Positions 8,044 to 8,099 of a DNA stretch of 8,099 bases are shown here, piece after piece. How positions within the stretch are numbered: the first letter of the stretch is position 1; every line of letters starts with the position of its first letter. Source of the DNA: Roseobacter sp. (GTDB lineage: Bacteria > Pseudomonadota > Alphaproteobacteria > Rhodobacterales > Rhodobacteraceae). The position numbers and the translations under genes are program-made. The stretch is taken from NCBI GenBank assembly GCA_024636425.1, contig JAGXHB010000022.1, forward strand, positions 1 to 8,099, in the 5' to 3' direction. The notes below the pieces were generated by a model. It was not told where the DNA came from. It saw only the letters and a list, made by a program, of their open reading frames with translations, and made no database searches.

Positions 8044-8099
8044 CAGGCGAGGTCCTTTAACGTGCGCCGTGCGGCTGCACCTGTGGCGGCAAAGGCGAC
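8043..8099 (-). CDS. C-terminal fragment of an unidentified gene upstream of plsC
   Basis: On the minus strand a frame open from the window edge encodes VAFAATGAAARRTLKDLA and then TGA. The last A of that stop is the first base of the plsC ATG (TGATG). Such overlaps usually mark co-translated operon genes, so this is probably the 3' end of a gene co-transcribed with plsC. Eighteen residues are too few to recognise a family. The plsC frame is also open through this stretch, so the call rests on the overlap alone. Confidence 0.45.
   Translation of the reverse strand, partial: VAFAATGAAARRTLKDLA

Overview
The window carries the 2-oxoglutarate dehydrogenase (ODH) locus of an alphaproteobacterium. 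Three things point to Rhodobacterales, probably the Roseobacter group: the high but not extreme GC content, the E1 and E2 protein sequences, and GC-rich intergenic hairpins of the CCCCCGGATATTTGAAAGCC type. This placement comes from recognising protein and intergenic style, not from a database search. The genus cannot be fixed.

Layout, left to right. Bases 1-2944 (+) hold sucA, the ThDP-dependent E1 subunit, which lacks only its first few codons. Two bases later begins sucB (2947-4542, +), the E2 succinyltransferase, which carries two N-terminal lipoyl domains rather than one. A perfect 13-bp palindrome (4549-4575) follows. Next is a compact trio on the same strand: a MAPEG-family membrane protein (4609-4992), a small soluble protein that looks like a dimeric alpha/beta-barrel of the antibiotic-biosynthesis-monooxygenase type (5013-5276), and a second, paralogous MAPEG protein (5273-5668) whose start overlaps the preceding stop. 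After a hairpin-bearing spacer comes lpdA (5798-7186, +), the E3 dihydrolipoyl dehydrogenase, with a strong Shine-Dalgarno. lpdA converges on a PlsC-type acyltransferase gene (7315-8043, -). The 128-bp convergent spacer holds a 15-bp-stem hairpin and a second, imperfect stem-loop. At the right edge (8043-8099, -) an open frame ends in a TGATG overlap with the acyltransferase start. It is probably the tail of an upstream gene in the same operon.

How it works together: SucA decarboxylates 2-oxoglutarate and reductively succinylates the lipoyl-lysines of SucB. SucB transfers succinyl to CoA, and LpdA reoxidises the dihydrolipoyl groups with NAD+. The MAPEG/small-protein/MAPEG trio interrupts the E2-E3 gene order and has no obvious role in the complex. 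PlsC belongs to phospholipid synthesis and is a separate, opposite-strand unit.

Most of the window is ordinary core metabolism. I see no CRISPR array, transposase, integrase, tRNA or rRNA, and no gap without a gene longer than about 130 bases. The points worth a second look are the double-lipoyl E2, the MAPEG cassette and its diverged first copy, the Glu-to-Gln change in PlsC motif III, and the related hairpin elements on both sides of lpdA.
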